This document shows positions 62,902 to 64,000 of a DNA stretch of 64,000 bases, in pieces (the stretch's first letter is position 1; every line of letters begins with the position of its first letter). Position numbers and translations under genes: made by a program. A model generated the notes under the pieces. That model was not told the origin of the DNA. It saw only the letters and a list, made by a program, of their open reading frames with translations, and did not search any database. Origin of the DNA: Platanthera guangdongensis (lineage: Eukaryota; Streptophyta; Magnoliopsida; Asparagales; Orchidaceae). The DNA lies in the NCBI GenBank assembly GCA_039583875.1, contig CM077152.1, positions 18,649,059 to 18,713,058 on the forward strand. Reading direction: 5' to 3'.

Positions 62902-64000
62902 CTGAAAAAAGTTATAAAATAAGCTAATGAACTCCAGGAAACAAAAAATCTAAGAACTGCTCAGATATCATAAAAACAAAATGGCATCATAGATGTGTTT
63001 TCCTAAAATGAAACAAGAAAAGAAAGCTGCAACTATGTGTATCACGACTAAACCTGTATCACATGAAACAATATGGTGCACGATGTTTGTGTTACGGACC
63101 TATTTCAGCGGAGGTCAGAGTAGTGGTCGGGGATGAAGATGAAGGTGGTGGAGGGTACAACGGAGCCTTGACGGCAGCTGCCTAAGCGGGGTTGCTTACT
63201 AGAGGAGAGAGCCACCGAAGATCTCACACACAATAGATAGGAAATAGACTTCTTCTTGCTTACCCATTACAACCCGCCATATGCCTTTATATAGGCTTAC
63301 AACATATAAAGAGACGAACAACAATAATGACACCTAATACTAGACTCTAAACCCTATCCTGGGCACGATCTTACGCTTCACCTTAGGTCCCTACCAACAC
63401 AGGACGGGTCTAACAAAAAGTATATGTCCAATATAGGGATTACAAAATGAATAATAAATTTATCCGATGGTTGAACTTGCAACAATAAGCATTATAAAGA
63501 ATATAACGCAATCACATTTAGGCAAAGTTTCTATTGAGGAAATAAGAAATGCAAAACACATGTGAGAGTGCTAGAAAGTAGATACTTCCATGAACAAAAC
63601 CAGGCAAATAGTGAAATAATATTGGCAGTTGGCACAAAGAATACAAACTAATATTACCCAAAACAGTTAATTTGCACAAGAATTCAACACAAAATCAATC
63701 TAACAAAATAATAAACATACAATGATTATGAAATAAATAGCTTGAATAACTTGATGCTGATTGGAGGTTTTTAGGGCTCTGGATGTTTTCCTGTGATTGT
63801 AAGTAGGAGGCTGTGTCGGGACTGGTGGACTGATGTATGCGGGGAAGTGACTGAATTGTTGTATTGCTAGTGTGCGGAGGGTCAGCAAATGGGTGGAAAT
63901 GGCTGGATGAACTTACAGGCCTAGTAATTTGTATCTAGTAAGCTTTTTGATGTAGGGTAAGGTGTGTAGTGGACTCCTAGAATGCACACTAGTGGTGACT
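62902..64000. other. Upstream intron of the host gene (partial)
   Basis: No further exon was recognised to the end of the window, so this intron is at least 1.1 kb. It contains the LTR at 63090-63415. Confidence 0.6.
63090..63415 (-). repeat. Solo LTR related to the gag-only element family
   Basis: TGTTACGGACC...GGTCTAACA, 326 bp. It shares blocks such as GCCTAAGCGGGGT and CTTGCTT.CCATTACAA with 62048-62376, in the same orientation, with a minus-strand TATAAAGGCATAT box. No internal sequence or primer site adjoins it, and no exact target duplication was found. Confidence 0.6.

Noticed and set aside
1..64000. CRISPR arrays, bacterial operons, rRNA or tRNA genes
   Set aside because: No regularly spaced identical repeats with unique spacers, no operon structure and no convincing tRNA cloverleaf or rRNA segment were seen; TGGTATCAGAG sites are retrotransposon primer sites, not tRNA genes.

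Overview
This window is nuclear DNA of a land plant, almost certainly a flowering plant. It has spliceosomal GT-AG introns, plant Ty1/copia, Ty3/gypsy, hAT, PIF/Harbinger and MULE-type elements, and fragments of plant genes. One 500-N assembly gap lies at 1540-2039. The species cannot be read from the sequence.

The backbone is a single host gene on the minus strand: the C-terminal half of a DNAJC11-type J-domain protein (plant DnaJ13/OWL1-like). Seven coding exons are visible, in transcript order 62901-62817, 62645-62592, 39760-39680, 36572-36495, 35858-35616, 10008-9901 and 9712-9659. They join in frame with canonical splice sites, contain no internal stops and give about 233 residues. The 5' exons, including the J domain, lie beyond position 64000. 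Two introns are giant (22,831 and 25,607 nt), and nearly every mobile element here sits inside them. A 184-bp Tourist-like MITE is inserted in the stop codon, replacing an inferred TAA with TAG.

Region by region. 1-9.5 kb is downstream of the gene and holds small MITEs, an AT-rich repeat and a degenerate minisatellite. 10.0-35.6 kb (giant intron) holds an L1 remnant, organelle-like DNA, a 3.36-kb hAT-like element carrying PRMT6-like exons, a 1.26-kb solo LTR, a young copia element (99.1% LTR identity) with intact pol but no gag, a partial gypsy-type LTR, and a decayed copia element interrupted by a 1.09-kb hAT element. 35.6-39.8 kb holds three exons and a 5'-truncated RTE LINE with a perfect 16-bp target duplication. 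39.8-62.6 kb (giant intron) holds a foldback element, an ancient copia element split by a 4.1-kb two-gene PIF/Harbinger element, a second member of the decayed copia family in inverted orientation, and a gag-only gypsy-type element whose LTR has itself been hit by a second copy of the 1.26-kb solo LTR. 62.6-64 kb holds the two most 5' visible exons and another LTR.

No bacterial-style operons, CRISPR arrays or confident RNA genes were seen. Apart from the host gene, the only long intact coding sequence is the pol gene of the young copia element. The other transposon genes are broken by stops, frameshifts, nested insertions or truncation.
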